The notes: generated by a model from the letters alone, not told the origin. Positions 1 through 7,250 are shown, numbered from the stretch's first letter. The stretch: DNA of 35,906 nucleotides from Bacteroidota bacterium (GCA_023458215.1 JAEXAJ010000027.1:1-35906); one strand, 5' to 3'. Numbers and translations: made by a program.

Positions 1-9
1 TAGAATCCT

Positions 10-41
10 TTTGCAGATTAAAATATGTTTTTTTATCTTTG
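10..41 (+). promoter_or_regulatory. Bacteroides-type promoter of a candidate small RNA
   Basis: TTTG at 10-13 and TATCTTTG at 34-41 match the Bacteroides sigma-ABfr consensus (TTTG and TAnnTTTG) with a 20-nt spacer, inside the usual 19-21 range. Transcription would begin near position 48. No reading frame follows before the hairpin terminator at 114-149, so the promoter most likely drives a short non-coding transcript. Confidence 0.7.
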
Positions 42-47
42 CGCTGA

Positions 48-155
48 ACAGATAGGAGTTGTGAAACTCCCCCAATAGAATAGTTTAGTTAAGTCTAGTT
101 TAGTTTTTGTGTGAAGCCCTTTCCTTGTAAGCGAACTCGGAAAGGGCTTTTTATT
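48..155 (+). ncRNA. Candidate small RNA of about 105 nt
   Basis: A well-formed promoter (10-41) is followed about 105 nt later by a strong intrinsic terminator, with no plausible start codon and ORF between. The predicted transcript has a 5' hairpin (ggagtt at 55-60 pairing with aactcc at 65-70, GTGA loop). A single-stranded U/A-rich linker with two copies of TAGTTTAGTT-like sequence (about 81-105) follows, then the terminator hairpin. This 5' hairpin, open seed region and terminator layout is common in trans-acting small RNAs. I do not recognise the family; it does not show the conserved parts of SRP RNA, tmRNA or RNase P RNA. The start is inferred from the promoter and has not been measured. 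Confidence 0.5.
114..155 (+). terminator. Intrinsic terminator of the candidate small RNA
   Basis: The 11-bp arms AAGCCCTTTCC (114-124) and GGAAAGGGCTT (139-149) are perfectly complementary, with a 14-nt loop, and a T-rich run follows. This is a classic rho-independent terminator on the + strand. Confidence 0.8.
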
Positions 156-490
156 TATGATAATAATTAGATGTTTACGCAGTAAACTAAACTTTTTCCA
201 AGTTAATTAGTAAAATGGTATGTATCCCTTAAATTTAAAGAATGGACAACATACTTTTCGCATTGCAATTACACACGCTGTAAAGACACATTACATACCG
301 CCTATCGTGCTCACAGTTGATTAAAATGCACAAATCTTCCAATACAGGAGAGATACGTCGCGAAACACATCAAACATTGCTATGTCAAACGATGTTGAAG
401 AGTTTGGTGTTGAAGGCGATTTTTCGACCGCCTTTTTTCATAAATAATCCAAATCAATTAACCTATTTCAGAGTTCTTTGTTCCTTTGCT
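156..490. other. Intergenic region before umuD
   Basis: No gene is supported here. The frame of umuD stays open back to 317, but that upstream part is Cys/Thr/Ser-rich and unlike UmuD. It also contains a terminator-like hairpin (413-438), so it is probably leader rather than protein. A TAAACTAAAC stretch near 184-193 is complementary to the TAGTTTAGTT repeats of the candidate small RNA. No convincing SOS box or Bacteroides promoter was found directly upstream of the ATG at 491. Confidence 0.5.
413..438 (+). terminator. Terminator-like hairpin in the umuD leader
   Basis: AAGGCG (413-418) pairs with CGCCTT (429-434) across a 10-nt loop and runs into six T residues. It lies 50 nt before the umuD start codon. 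It could end an upstream transcript or act as an attenuator in the umuDC leader. Its position is the main reason to reject the longer umuD reading frame starting at 317. Confidence 0.5.
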
Positions 491-928
491 ATGAAGAATT
501 TAGAAATACATAGCATAGATATATCAACCAGCCTTCCATTGCAATACGCTGATGAGGGCATTCGAGCCGGCTTCCCGAGTCCGGCACAGGACTACATGGA
601 GCAGGCTATTGATCTGAATAAGGAAATTATCAAGCATCCTGCTAGTACATTCTACGGTCGTGTAGTCGGTGACTCAATGAGAGATGAAAACATTGAAGAA
701 GGCGACATTCTGGTTATAGACAAGTCTCTCGAATTGATGGATGACGATTTGGCAGTGTGTTTCATCGATGGAGAGTTTACCGTCAAGCGTGTACGATTGG
801 AAACCGATGCCGCCTGGCTGATCCCTGCTAATCCGGATTACCCTAGAATTAAGGTCACAGCAGACAATGACTTCATTGTATGGGGGATCGTAACTTATAC
901 CATTAAGAAGAACCGGAGGAAAAGATAA
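491..928 (+). CDS. umuD: UmuD-type translesion polymerase subunit, S24 self-cleaving peptidase
   Basis: The 145-residue protein is a LexA/UmuD-fold serine peptidase that cleaves itself with the help of the RecA filament and then serves as the accessory subunit of polymerase V. The cleavage site is the A26-G27 pair in RAGFPSP, almost identical to the CGFPSP site of E. coli UmuD. The Ser-Lys dyad is S62 (VVGDSM) and K99 (FTVKRV); the 37-residue spacing equals that of the E. coli S60/K97 pair. The start at 491 is chosen because it gives normal UmuD length; an open extension to 317 has no family similarity. The TAA stop shares its last A with the ATG of umuC, so the two are translationally coupled. 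Confidence 0.93.
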   Translation: MKNLEIHSIDISTSLPLQYADEGIRAGFPSPAQDYMEQAIDLNKEIIKHPASTFYGRVVGDSMRDENIEEGDILVIDKSLELMDDDLAVCFIDGEFTVKRVRLETDAAWLIPANPDYPRIKVTADNDFIVWGIVTYTIKKNRRKR

Positions 929-2184
929 TGTTCGGTTTGATGGACTGCAACAACTTCTATGCGTCATGTGAACGGGTATTCAACCCAGCTTTGAATGGCA
1001 AACCCATCGTTGTGTTATCCAACAATGACGGGTGTGTCATTGCCCGGAGTAATGAAGCCAAAACTTTGGGCATTAAGATGGGGGTACCAGCTTACCAAAT
1101 CAAAGATATTGTTCGCTCTCATGGAGTATCCGTATTCTCCTCTAACTATACTTTATATGGCGATATGTCCTCAAGAGTGATGTCGATACTCTCGGAATTG
1201 GCGCCGGAAATAGAAGTATATTCCATCGATGAAGCATTTATAAACTTGGAAGGAGTGCAATACTTGGAAGATGTCGGTGCCAACGTAGTAAGCAAAGTGT
1301 ATAAAGGTACAGGCATTCCTGTAAGCCTCGGTATAGCACCCACCAAAACACTTGCTAAGGTAGCCAACAAATTTGCAAAAAAATACCCGGCATACAATAG
1401 ACTTTGCATCATAGACTCAGAAGAAAAGCGAATCAAAGCCCTTCAATTGACCGAGATCGGCGACGTGTGGGGAATCGGGCGTCGACAAGCAGCCAAGTTG
1501 GAGAGAAAAGGAGTAAAGACTGCATACGACTTTACCCAACTTCCCGGCTCATGGGTTCGTAAACACATGACCGTGGTAGGCGAACGCACTTGGAAAGAGC
1601 TACGAGGAATCTCCTGCATAGACATGGAAGCAGTACAACCCGCAAAGAAACAGATCTGCACCTCACGCAGTTTTGGAAAGATGGTAGAAGACATCGACAC
1701 TCTCAGCGAGGCAGTAGCTACACATGCTTCGACTTGTGCCAAGAAGCTCCGGCAGCAGAAATCATACGCTATGTCCCTCATGGTCTTCATTCATACGAAT
1801 AACTTCCGTGAAGACTTGCCGCAGTATTGGAAGAATACCGTTGTCAAACTGCCTGTTCCAACATCCGATACCTTAGAGATAGTTCATCATGCACTAGCCG
1901 GGCTGAAATCTATTTTCATGCAAGGGTATCAGTATAAAAAAGCAGGGGTAATCATCACTGAAATAACCAAAAGTGCTCAACTGGGGTTATTCGACGAAAT
2001 AGATCGGGAGAAACGTGAGAAGTTAATGGATGCCATCGATACGATAAACGGTGTTCATAATAATCACGTAAAGCTGGCTGTACAAGGAAATGGCAGAGAC
2101 TGGAAGCTGAAACAAGAGCAGCTCTCGCAGCGTTATACTACTGATATTAATGAGATTCTAACTATTAACTGCAAAAAAAGCTAA
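928..2184 (+). CDS. umuC: UmuC, Y-family DNA polymerase V catalytic subunit
   Basis: This 418-residue protein is the error-prone lesion-bypass polymerase that works with cleaved UmuD. The N-terminus has the Y-family signature MDCNNFYASCE, where the first aspartate binds metal. The second catalytic motif, YSIDEAF, lies near residue 100 and supplies the Asp-Glu metal pair. A helix-hairpin-helix region (IGDVWGIGRR, near 175) and a C-terminal little-finger region follow, so the length is normal for UmuC. GGAGG at 916-920, inside the end of umuD, provides a Shine-Dalgarno for the overlapping start. A relic of SRAP, another DNA-damage gene, lies 1.6 kb downstream, so the locus may once have been larger. 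Confidence 0.95.
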   Translation: MFGLMDCNNFYASCERVFNPALNGKPIVVLSNNDGCVIARSNEAKTLGIKMGVPAYQIKDIVRSHGVSVFSSNYTLYGDMSSRVMSILSELAPEIEVYSIDEAFINLEGVQYLEDVGANVVSKVYKGTGIPVSLGIAPTKTLAKVANKFAKKYPAYNRLCIIDSEEKRIKALQLTEIGDVWGIGRRQAAKLERKGVKTAYDFTQLPGSWVRKHMTVVGERTWKELRGISCIDMEAVQPAKKQICTSRSFGKMVEDIDTLSEAVATHASTCAKKLRQQKSYAMSLMVFIHTNNFREDLPQYWKNTVVKLPVPTSDTLEIVHHALAGLKSIFMQGYQYKKAGVIITEITKSAQLGLFDEIDREKREKLMDAIDTINGVHNNHVKLAVQGNGRDWKLKQEQLSQRYTTDINEILTINCKKS

Positions 2185-2203
2185 TAGCCGTATTAATACC
2201 CAA

Positions 2204-2434
2204 CTAAACTAAAGTACAATCTTTTTTTATTCCACTCGTGTCATCATAATTCCACTCATCTCCTTTTGCTATTTTCGTTACATAAGCATCCCCTAACTTT
2301 ATTTCATTATGTGTTGTGCAAAGTGCTTCTAACTGTCCTTTCATGTTATCAAGTAGAGTTTTTGTATCATCATCCGTATTTGGGCTACGTTCGATTGTGG
2401 TAATCACTTTTATCAACAAGTCGTACATCATCAT
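2204..2434 (-). CDS. Small hypothetical protein behind an HNH-like ORF
   Basis: The 76-residue frame begins 5 nt after the stop of the HNH-like frame at 2440, in the same direction. It is acidic and helical in composition, with no signal peptide and no motif that I recognise. The tight spacing resembles toxin-immunity pairs, where the second small gene neutralises the first, but nothing in the residues proves this. Base composition is AT-rich like the rest of this patch. It could also be a decayed fragment; a second overlapping frame from 2385 complicates the picture. Confidence 0.4.
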   Translation of the reverse strand: MMMYDLLIKVITTIERSPNTDDDTKTLLDNMKGQLEALCTTHNEIKLGDAYVTKIAKGDEWNYDDTSGIKKDCTLV

Positions 2435-2439
2435 TCATT

Positions 2440-2810
2440 TTACTTAACCAATGAATCCAAGTCCCTATGATATTTATTTTTTTCGGACAATTCATTACTT
2501 GGAATAATATGATGCCAAGTGGTATTATCACCATCCCATTTTGATTTTGTTGGTGGTTTTGCCGCATATCCCAAATTTATATCTTGAGCATTGCCAGTAG
2601 CTATTGCATCTTTATATGCTTTTTTATAACCTGTAGAGTCTGCCATTTGAATCATCAAATTTCTATTTTGTATTACTTTATTTACTTCACACTTATGAAT
2701 ATTAGTGGTACAGGTGGAATTTCTATTATCTACAAATCCTTTCAGCTGCCTACTATAGCTAAAGATAGGCAATATGAAGCAGATTTCAAAAAAAAGTTTC
2801 CAAACGACAT
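2440..2810 (-). pseudogene. Small secreted-type protein with an HNH-like C-terminus, frame interrupted near the start
   Basis: The frame ends with WDGDNTTWHHIIPSNEL followed by a KYHRDLDSL tail. This resembles the WHH/HNH nuclease ends of polymorphic toxins. The best ATG (2810) starts a hydrophobic leader, but the frame shifts at a run of eight T residues (2788-2795 on the minus strand). With one extra T, the ATG would join the long frame and encode about 123 residues. An internal ATG at 2655 or 2646 would give only the C-terminal part. The terminator of the upstream PepSY gene lies at 2850-2878, which rules out the longer open frame to 2898. Either this is a pseudogene or the homopolymer switches expression. 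The nuclease reading rests only on the TWHHIIP motif. Confidence 0.4.
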
Positions 2811-2849
2811 AAAATGAGGGATGAACGGCAGCAATGAGGGGATGAACAG

Positions 2850-2878
2850 AAAAAGGCAGCTTATTCAGCCGCCCCTTT
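2850..2878 (-). terminator. Terminator of the PepSY-like gene
   Basis: On the minus strand, AAAGGGGCGGCT (2878-2867) pairs with AGCTGCCTTTTT (2861-2850) across a 5-nt loop. In RNA the stem is 12 bp with three G:U pairs, and the T-run lies in the descending arm. It lies 72 nt after the stop of the gene at 2950-3276. Confidence 0.65.
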
Positions 2879-2949
2879 CGCATTAATGAAATAGACATAA
2901 AAGCATCTCAATGCATCCCTGTAGACGGATGCCGAATCTTAGAGAGTTA

Positions 2950-3276
2950 TTATTCTACAGTTTCACCTTTTTCGTTTAGAAGAACCGTTACCTCCTCGGT
3001 AGATTGATCTTCTTTGGTGATAGTCAACACAACCTTATAAGTCTTACCGGTTTCTTTCTCAGAAACGAAAGCCTCTTTTACGACAGCCCCCTCATAGTCC
3101 TTAGCCAAGGCATTCATAACCGCCTGAGGCAAGTCTTTTACTTCTACTTTTGTAAACTCATCCTGAGGATTTTGCTGAGTTTGTTCTACTGACTGTATGC
3201 CTGACATTACGTGTGCGAAAGCTACTGAACTACCCAATCCCATTACCATTGCTAATGCTACCAATACTTTTTTCAT
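2950..3276 (-). CDS. PepSY-like periplasmic protein
   Basis: The 108-residue precursor starts at MKKVLVAL with a clear signal peptide (hydrophobic core, then SVAFA before the likely cleavage). The mature part has the small alpha-plus-beta pattern of Bacteroidetes PepSY-like proteins: a helix (LPQAVMNALAKDY), then strands carrying VVKEAFVSEKETGKTYKVVLT and a closing EVTVLLNEKGE. Such domains are secreted, and their function is mostly unknown; some bind or inhibit peptidases. The start at 3276 is chosen over 3351 because the extension would bury the signal peptide. The gene stands alone with its own terminator. Confidence 0.7.
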   Translation of the reverse strand: MKKVLVALAMVMGLGSSVAFAHVMSGIQSVEQTQQNPQDEFTKVEVKDLPQAVMNALAKDYEGAVVKEAFVSEKETGKTYKVVLTITKEDQSTEEVTVLLNEKGETVE

Positions 3277-3777
3277 AATCGTAAGTTTTAAGTGAATAAA
3301 TCTAGTTTCTGTATTAATTATAAAGCAAACGACGTGCCACAATACACGCAATCACATAAATACCTATATAACAATGTATTGGTAAATTTAAAAAAGTAAT
3401 TATGTGTGGAAATATGTAGAACTGAGTACCACACATGGGGAATAATTACACAAAACGAGAGCAATGCTAAAAGAGTTTTTAACTATATAATCTGTATTTG
3501 AACCAGTATTTGAAACGCATATTTTTCCACTGACATCAAAGAAAAAAATAATATAACTATTTGAATTTATCACTACTCCTTTGTTATTTATAAAAAGAAA
3601 TAAACTTTGCAACTACAGGAGGTATTTTGTGAATAACAAAAAAAGCAACAAATTACACCGAGGTAATCGAAAAGCAAATAAAAGACAAAACAATTTTAAA
3701 GGAAAAATCAGCTTTTAGATTTTCTCCCATTTTGTAATTCCATCACTGAAACAAATTATAACTCACTCCACCACTAG
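3277..3777. other. Degenerate intergenic stretch
   Basis: About 500 nt of AT-rich sequence with no convincing gene. A 70-residue minus-strand frame (3400-3612) has no recognisable pattern. A short GTG frame after an AGGAGG at about 3619 runs only about 30 codons. No clear promoter of TTTG/TAnnTTTG form was seen for the PepSY gene. The stretch leads directly into the SRAP relic, so it may contain decayed remains of that gene. Confidence 0.4.
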
Positions 3778-3924
3778 AAAAGATGGCTGGAACTTGCGTT
3801 ATCTAAAACTGAGATAACTTCTTTAATGAAACCGTTTGGCGTTGAGTTGATGGAAGCCTATGTTATTAGTAATGATTTCATAAAGAAAGTACCAACTGAT
3901 GAGACGATATTTGGACGAGCATGA
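3778..3924 (+). pseudogene. C-terminal relic of an SRAP (YedK/HMCES-type) gene
   Basis: A 48-codon frame, preceded in frame by a TAG at 3775, encodes RWLELALSKTEITSLMKPF and then MEAYVISNDFIKKVPTDET and FGRA before the stop. This matches the closing segment of Bacteroidetes SOS response-associated peptidase (SRAP) proteins as I remember them: a WL pair, a KxxxxxLxxPY/F step, then AYVIxNDFxxKxPxDxTIxxRA. SRAP proteins cross-link abasic sites in single-stranded DNA through an N-terminal cysteine. That cysteine and the whole core are missing here, so this is a dead fragment. Its position downstream of umuDC fits a former damage-response cluster. Confidence 0.65.
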
Positions 3925-3926
3925 GG

Positions 3927-3953
3927 AAAAGGCTACTTATTAGGCTGCCTTTT
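3927..3953. terminator. Terminator between the SRAP relic and the TIR gene
   Basis: AAAAGGC (3927-3933) pairs with GCCTTTT (3947-3953) across a 13-nt loop. It sits directly after the relic stop on the + strand and 18 nt after the TIR gene stop on the minus strand, so it can serve both. It resembles the hairpin at 2850-2878 in sequence, including CTTATT in the loop and GCATTA just beyond. Confidence 0.6.
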
Positions 3954-3970
3954 GCATTATATAAATAATT

Positions 3971-4849
3971 CTACTTATTAGCAGCCAATTCTTCAAGGTC
4001 CTTTACTATTCTTACTATAACATCATATTCCCTATAAACATCTTCCTCAAAAAACTCTATTATACAAACAGACTCCTGCTCCTTCAAAATAGGACGTGCT
4101 TCGATATTTAAACTATCCAAAACGACTGCTGACCGCTTATTGCGATATAGCAAAGCATGGGCACCACCATCATACACTAGTCTTGGGTTATACGGTTCGC
4201 TTTTTCTTGCATTGATAATAATCATAACTCTACCTTCCGCACTTTGAAGAATATCATATCTCCCTTCTGTTGACGTTTCTATGAGATCATTTTCATTTGA
4301 TAAATTCTCACATTCATGAAACTTCAACTTCTCATTGAGTTGGTGAGATACCTCCAATAACATATTTGCATTCTTCACAACATTGTCCTCGTCATGAAGT
4401 ATATTAGTTAAAATTTCAACAGATTGCGAAACCTGCATCTCTGCACAGCACCTTGGAATATTATTTCTTATAGCTTCCAATAAATCAGAAAAATGTTCAA
4501 ATGGAGATGGAATACCATCAACCCAATGTTTTTTATTTAAGTAATATTTTAATTCCGGACTTATTGATGCATTTGAGATTCGGAATGGAATAATAACCTT
4601 CCCTGCACTAAAAGCATTATCTATTTCATTTTCAACATGCTCTGATTTATTTGAGTTCTCAGAAAAAACAAATAAAACAACAGTAGAGCTATTTATCGCT
4701 TCTATAATCTCTCGAGCATAAGATTTTCCTCCAATAACATTGCGAGGAGCAATCCAGCACTGCAAATTACTATCTTCAAGCATTTTGCAAATAGCAAATG
4801 CAACTTCCTTATCTTTACTAGAATAGCTTATAAAGACGTCGTGTTTCAT
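3971..4849 (-). CDS. TIR-domain protein with an unassigned C-terminal domain
   Basis: The 292-residue protein begins with a bacterial TIR domain (about 1-135): HDVFISYSSKDK (box 1), CWIAPRNV (31-38, BB-loop region), FVFSENSNKSEHVENEI and a late HWVDG. E75 in VENEI is the likely NADase glutamate by comparison with other bacterial TIR enzymes. Residues 136-292 hold helices and then a strand-rich part that I cannot assign. There is no signal peptide or membrane segment, so it should be cytoplasmic. Bacterial TIR proteins often deplete or convert NAD+ in phage defence (for example Thoeris ThsB), but no ThsA-like or other partner lies beside it. Its own promoter is at 4892-4922. Confidence 0.8.
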   Translation of the reverse strand: MKHDVFISYSSKDKEVAFAICKMLEDSNLQCWIAPRNVIGGKSYAREIIEAINSSTVVLFVFSENSNKSEHVENEIDNAFSAGKVIIPFRISNASISPELKYYLNKKHWVDGIPSPFEHFSDLLEAIRNNIPRCCAEMQVSQSVEILTNILHDEDNVVKNANMLLEVSHQLNEKLKFHECENLSNENDLIETSTEGRYDILQSAEGRVMIIINARKSEPYNPRLVYDGGAHALLYRNKRSAVVLDSLNIEARPILKEQESVCIIEFFEEDVYREYDVIVRIVKDLEELAANK

Positions 4850-4891
4850 AGTAGCATTATCAACATTACAATAAAAAGAATAATTACATCA

Positions 4892-4922
4892 CAAATATAC
4901 ACAATAAGATAATAACTTGAAA
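4892..4922 (-). promoter_or_regulatory. Promoter of the TIR gene
   Basis: On the minus strand TATATTTG (4899-4892) matches the Bacteroides TAnnTTTG box. TTTC (4922-4919) lies 19 nt upstream, one base off TTTG. Transcription would begin near 4885, giving a leader of about 35 nt. Confidence 0.5.
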
Positions 4923-5033
4923 CGAATATTTAATTTTTATAAGTAGATTACTTGTAGGTAGTAGCGTTATTCCACATAAGTAACAACCTTTTTCTGCAAA
5001 TGTTATCACTAACTACATTATTATAGTACACTA

Positions 5034-5834
5034 TTATTTGGCACGAAGTTGCCAGAAAGCAATAGCAGATGCCGCAGCAACATTGAGTGAATCAACCCCA
5101 TGTGACATTGGGATGCGGACTACATAGTCTGCTTCATCAATCGTTTTGTCTGAAAGACCATCACCTTCGGTACCCATAACAATAGCTAGTTTTGGCTCGT
5201 TTGCCAAGACAGGATCGTCGATAGAAATGGAATTGTCTGCAAGTGCCATGGCAACGGTACGGAACCCCCACTTGCCCAAGTCAGTGAGAGAATCATCCAA
5301 CCACGTCCAAGGTACAAGGAAAACAGCCCCCATGGATACCCTGATTGCACGTCGATTCAACGGGCTACAAGAGCTACGTGTCAGCAATACGCCATCTATG
5401 CCTAGGGCAGCAGCCGAACGGAAAATAGCACCAATATTGGTAGTGTCTGCCACACCGTCAATAACTACAATACGCCGGGCATTCTTACATACCTCTTCTA
5501 TGCTTCGCGGAGCAGGTAGACGCATGGCACAGAGCACGCCACGTGTCAGTACATATCCAGTCAATGAAGCAAGCAGCTCTCTGCTGCCCGTATAAACAGG
5601 TATATCTCCGCAGCGTTCAATGACGTCGGCTGCATCACCGGTGATGTGCTTCTGCTCGCACATCAGGGCTAAAGGTTCATAGCCGGCATCCAAGGCCACT
5701 TTGATAACTTTAGGACTTTCCGCAATAAAAATCCCCTTTTCAGGTTCAAGACGATTACGCAACTGGGCTTCGGTAAGAGTACTAAATACTTCGACTCCGG
5801 GATGAGTCAAGGATAATATTTCAATTATAGGCAT
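5034..5834 (-). CDS. TrmH/SpoU-family (SPOUT) RNA 2'-O-methyltransferase
   Basis: The 266-residue protein has the three SpoU motifs in order: NIGAIFRSAAALG (motif 1, with the catalytic Arg), IVMGTEGDGLS (motif 2) and RIPMSHGVDSLNVAAASAI (motif 3). Together these form the SAM-binding trefoil knot. The N-terminal roughly 100 residues (GIFIAESPKVIKVAL) form the small RNA-binding domain seen in family members. The start at MPIIEIL (5834) is chosen; the frame is open to 5990, but that stretch is hydrophobic and unlike the family. The substrate could be a tRNA or 23S rRNA position and cannot be read from sequence. The gene is probably monocistronic. Confidence 0.88.
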   Translation of the reverse strand: MPIIEILSLTHPGVEVFSTLTEAQLRNRLEPEKGIFIAESPKVIKVALDAGYEPLALMCEQKHITGDAADVIERCGDIPVYTGSRELLASLTGYVLTRGVLCAMRLPAPRSIEEVCKNARRIVVIDGVADTTNIGAIFRSAAALGIDGVLLTRSSCSPLNRRAIRVSMGAVFLVPWTWLDDSLTDLGKWGFRTVAMALADNSISIDDPVLANEPKLAIVMGTEGDGLSDKTIDEADYVVRIPMSHGVDSLNVAAASAIAFWQLRAK

Positions 5835-6005
5835 ATTGTTATTCTTTACAATTTTCAAGTTGCACACGACTTTAACTGCATACGTAAAAGTCCTTTTCGC
5901 CCACAAAGGTAATAAAAAGCAATCGAAAGCTAAGCTAAACAAGAATAGCTTTCCTAATGTTATATTATCAATAATCATAATATTAACCACTAATCATATA
6001 AAAAT

Positions 6006-6536
6006 ATGTATTTCAGCTATAGATATCTTTTCGCGTCCTTAAGGATTTCCTTTTTTCTAATATTCTTAATGTTACCTATCTACATCGTTGCTCAAGAGCA
6101 CCACCATGCCCGAAACGAAATAGGCATCAGTCCCGGAGTAACCTACTCTCCTTCTCACCACAATTGGGGATTTGGAATACATGCACATTACTTCCGCACG
6201 CTTGGAGATCACAGCCCTTGGGCTCTTGGCGGTAGTTTGGAACAAGTAAACGCCCACGGTTCCCATTGGACTGTAAGTGTAGGAGGAAAATATGAAATAT
6301 CAGACAGGCTGAATCTAGCCGTAATGCCAGGTATTACGTTCTTCAAACACAAGCATGAGGCAGACCATGAAGACGGGCACGAACATAACAGTAAAGCTCA
6401 ATTCTCTACTCATTTTGAGCTAAGCTACGATTTAATACATTTAGAACATTTTCATTTAGGACCAGCCCTCGATTATTCATGGAGCAGACATGACACGCAT
6501 TTCATGCTAGGAGTTCATTGTGCTTACGGATTCTGA
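6006..6536 (+). CDS. Histidine-rich outer-membrane beta-barrel protein
   Basis: The 176-residue precursor has an N-terminal hydrophobic segment (SFFLIFLMLPIYIVAQ) that should act as a signal peptide. The mature protein alternates polar and hydrophobic residues as in a small 8-strand barrel (GISPGVTYSPS, WTVSVGGKYEIS, LNLAVMPGITFF) and ends with aromatic GVHCAYGF. It contains 22 histidines, with clusters at the mature N-terminus (EHHHA) and in a predicted loop (KHKHEADHEDGHEH). This suggests metal binding, for example zinc, copper or nickel, but no transporter gene is adjacent. The start could also be an internal ATG closer to the hydrophobic core. Confidence 0.6.
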   Translation: MYFSYRYLFASLRISFFLIFLMLPIYIVAQEHHHARNEIGISPGVTYSPSHHNWGFGIHAHYFRTLGDHSPWALGGSLEQVNAHGSHWTVSVGGKYEISDRLNLAVMPGITFFKHKHEADHEDGHEHNSKAQFSTHFELSYDLIHLEHFHLGPALDYSWSRHDTHFMLGVHCAYGF

Positions 6537-6605
6537 TAAAACTTTTTACCCCGTAAACGGTTATTAAAAGAAAAGTATTTTTTGATTCAAATAAACTCGC
6601 ACTAG

Positions 6606-7250
6606 ATGGAAACACAAATTTCTGATATAAGAAGAGAATACAAGAAAAGTAAATTGTCTCCGGACAATCTTAGCAATAATCCTTTTGAGCAATTTAAACA
6701 TTGGCTGGACGATGCGCTACATAGCGGTGAAGAAGAACCTACGGCCATGATAGTAGCTACCGTTTCGGCGGATGGCCATCCTTCCACACGAACCGTATTG
6801 CTGAAAGGAGTGGAAAATGAACATTTTATTTTCTTCACCAACTACGAAAGCCGCAAAGGTCAACAACTGGCAGGTAATCCCTATATTTCTTTATCTTTCG
6901 TATGGCATAAGCTGGAAAGACAGATACATATCGAAGGAAAAGCAGAAAGATGTCCTCCGGAAGAGTCCGATGCTTACTTTGCAACCAGACCCTACAAAAG
7001 TAAGATCGGAGCTAGAATTTCACCACAAAGTCATGTCATCAATAGCCGTATGGAGATAATGCGCGCCTTTGCTTTCGAAGCTGCCAAATGGGCAGGGCAA
7101 ACCATCCAACGTCCTGATAACTGGGGAGGATTTGCAGTCGCTCCTACTCGCTTTGAGTTTTGGCAAGGACGTGAAAGCAGACTGCACGACCGTTTCCTGT
7201 ACACTCTTGAGGAAGATGGTAAGTGGCAAAAAGAAAGACTGGCCCCCTGA
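6606..7250 (+). CDS. pdxH: Pyridoxamine/pyridoxine 5'-phosphate oxidase
   Basis: This 214-residue protein oxidises pyridoxine 5'-phosphate or pyridoxamine 5'-phosphate to pyridoxal 5'-phosphate using FMN and oxygen. Family landmarks are the RREYKK start, PTAMIVATVSADGHPSTRTVLLKG (first strands), FFTNYESRKGQQL (FMN phosphate contacts), RPYKSKIGARISPQS, and the C-terminal FEFWQGRESRLHDRFLYT block ending in KERLAP, which is nearly the end of the E. coli enzyme. Length is standard for PdxH. An oxygen-using enzyme in an anaerobe is common in Bacteroides. It starts 69 nt after the His-rich protein and lies 94 nt before the YhiM-like gene. Confidence 0.95.
   Translation: METQISDIRREYKKSKLSPDNLSNNPFEQFKHWLDDALHSGEEEPTAMIVATVSADGHPSTRTVLLKGVENEHFIFFTNYESRKGQQLAGNPYISLSFVWHKLERQIHIEGKAERCPPEESDAYFATRPYKSKIGARISPQSHVINSRMEIMRAFAFEAAKWAGQTIQRPDNWGGFAVAPTRFEFWQGRESRLHDRFLYTLEEDGKWQKERLAP

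Noticed and set aside
317..490. N-terminal extension of the umuD frame (58 codons)
   Set aside because: It has no UmuD similarity, and a terminator-like hairpin lies inside it. The start at 491 gives normal length and normal spacing of the cleavage site.
3400..3612. 70-residue minus-strand ORF
   Set aside because: AT-rich, no recognisable domain, no promoter or ribosome binding site; looks like chance.
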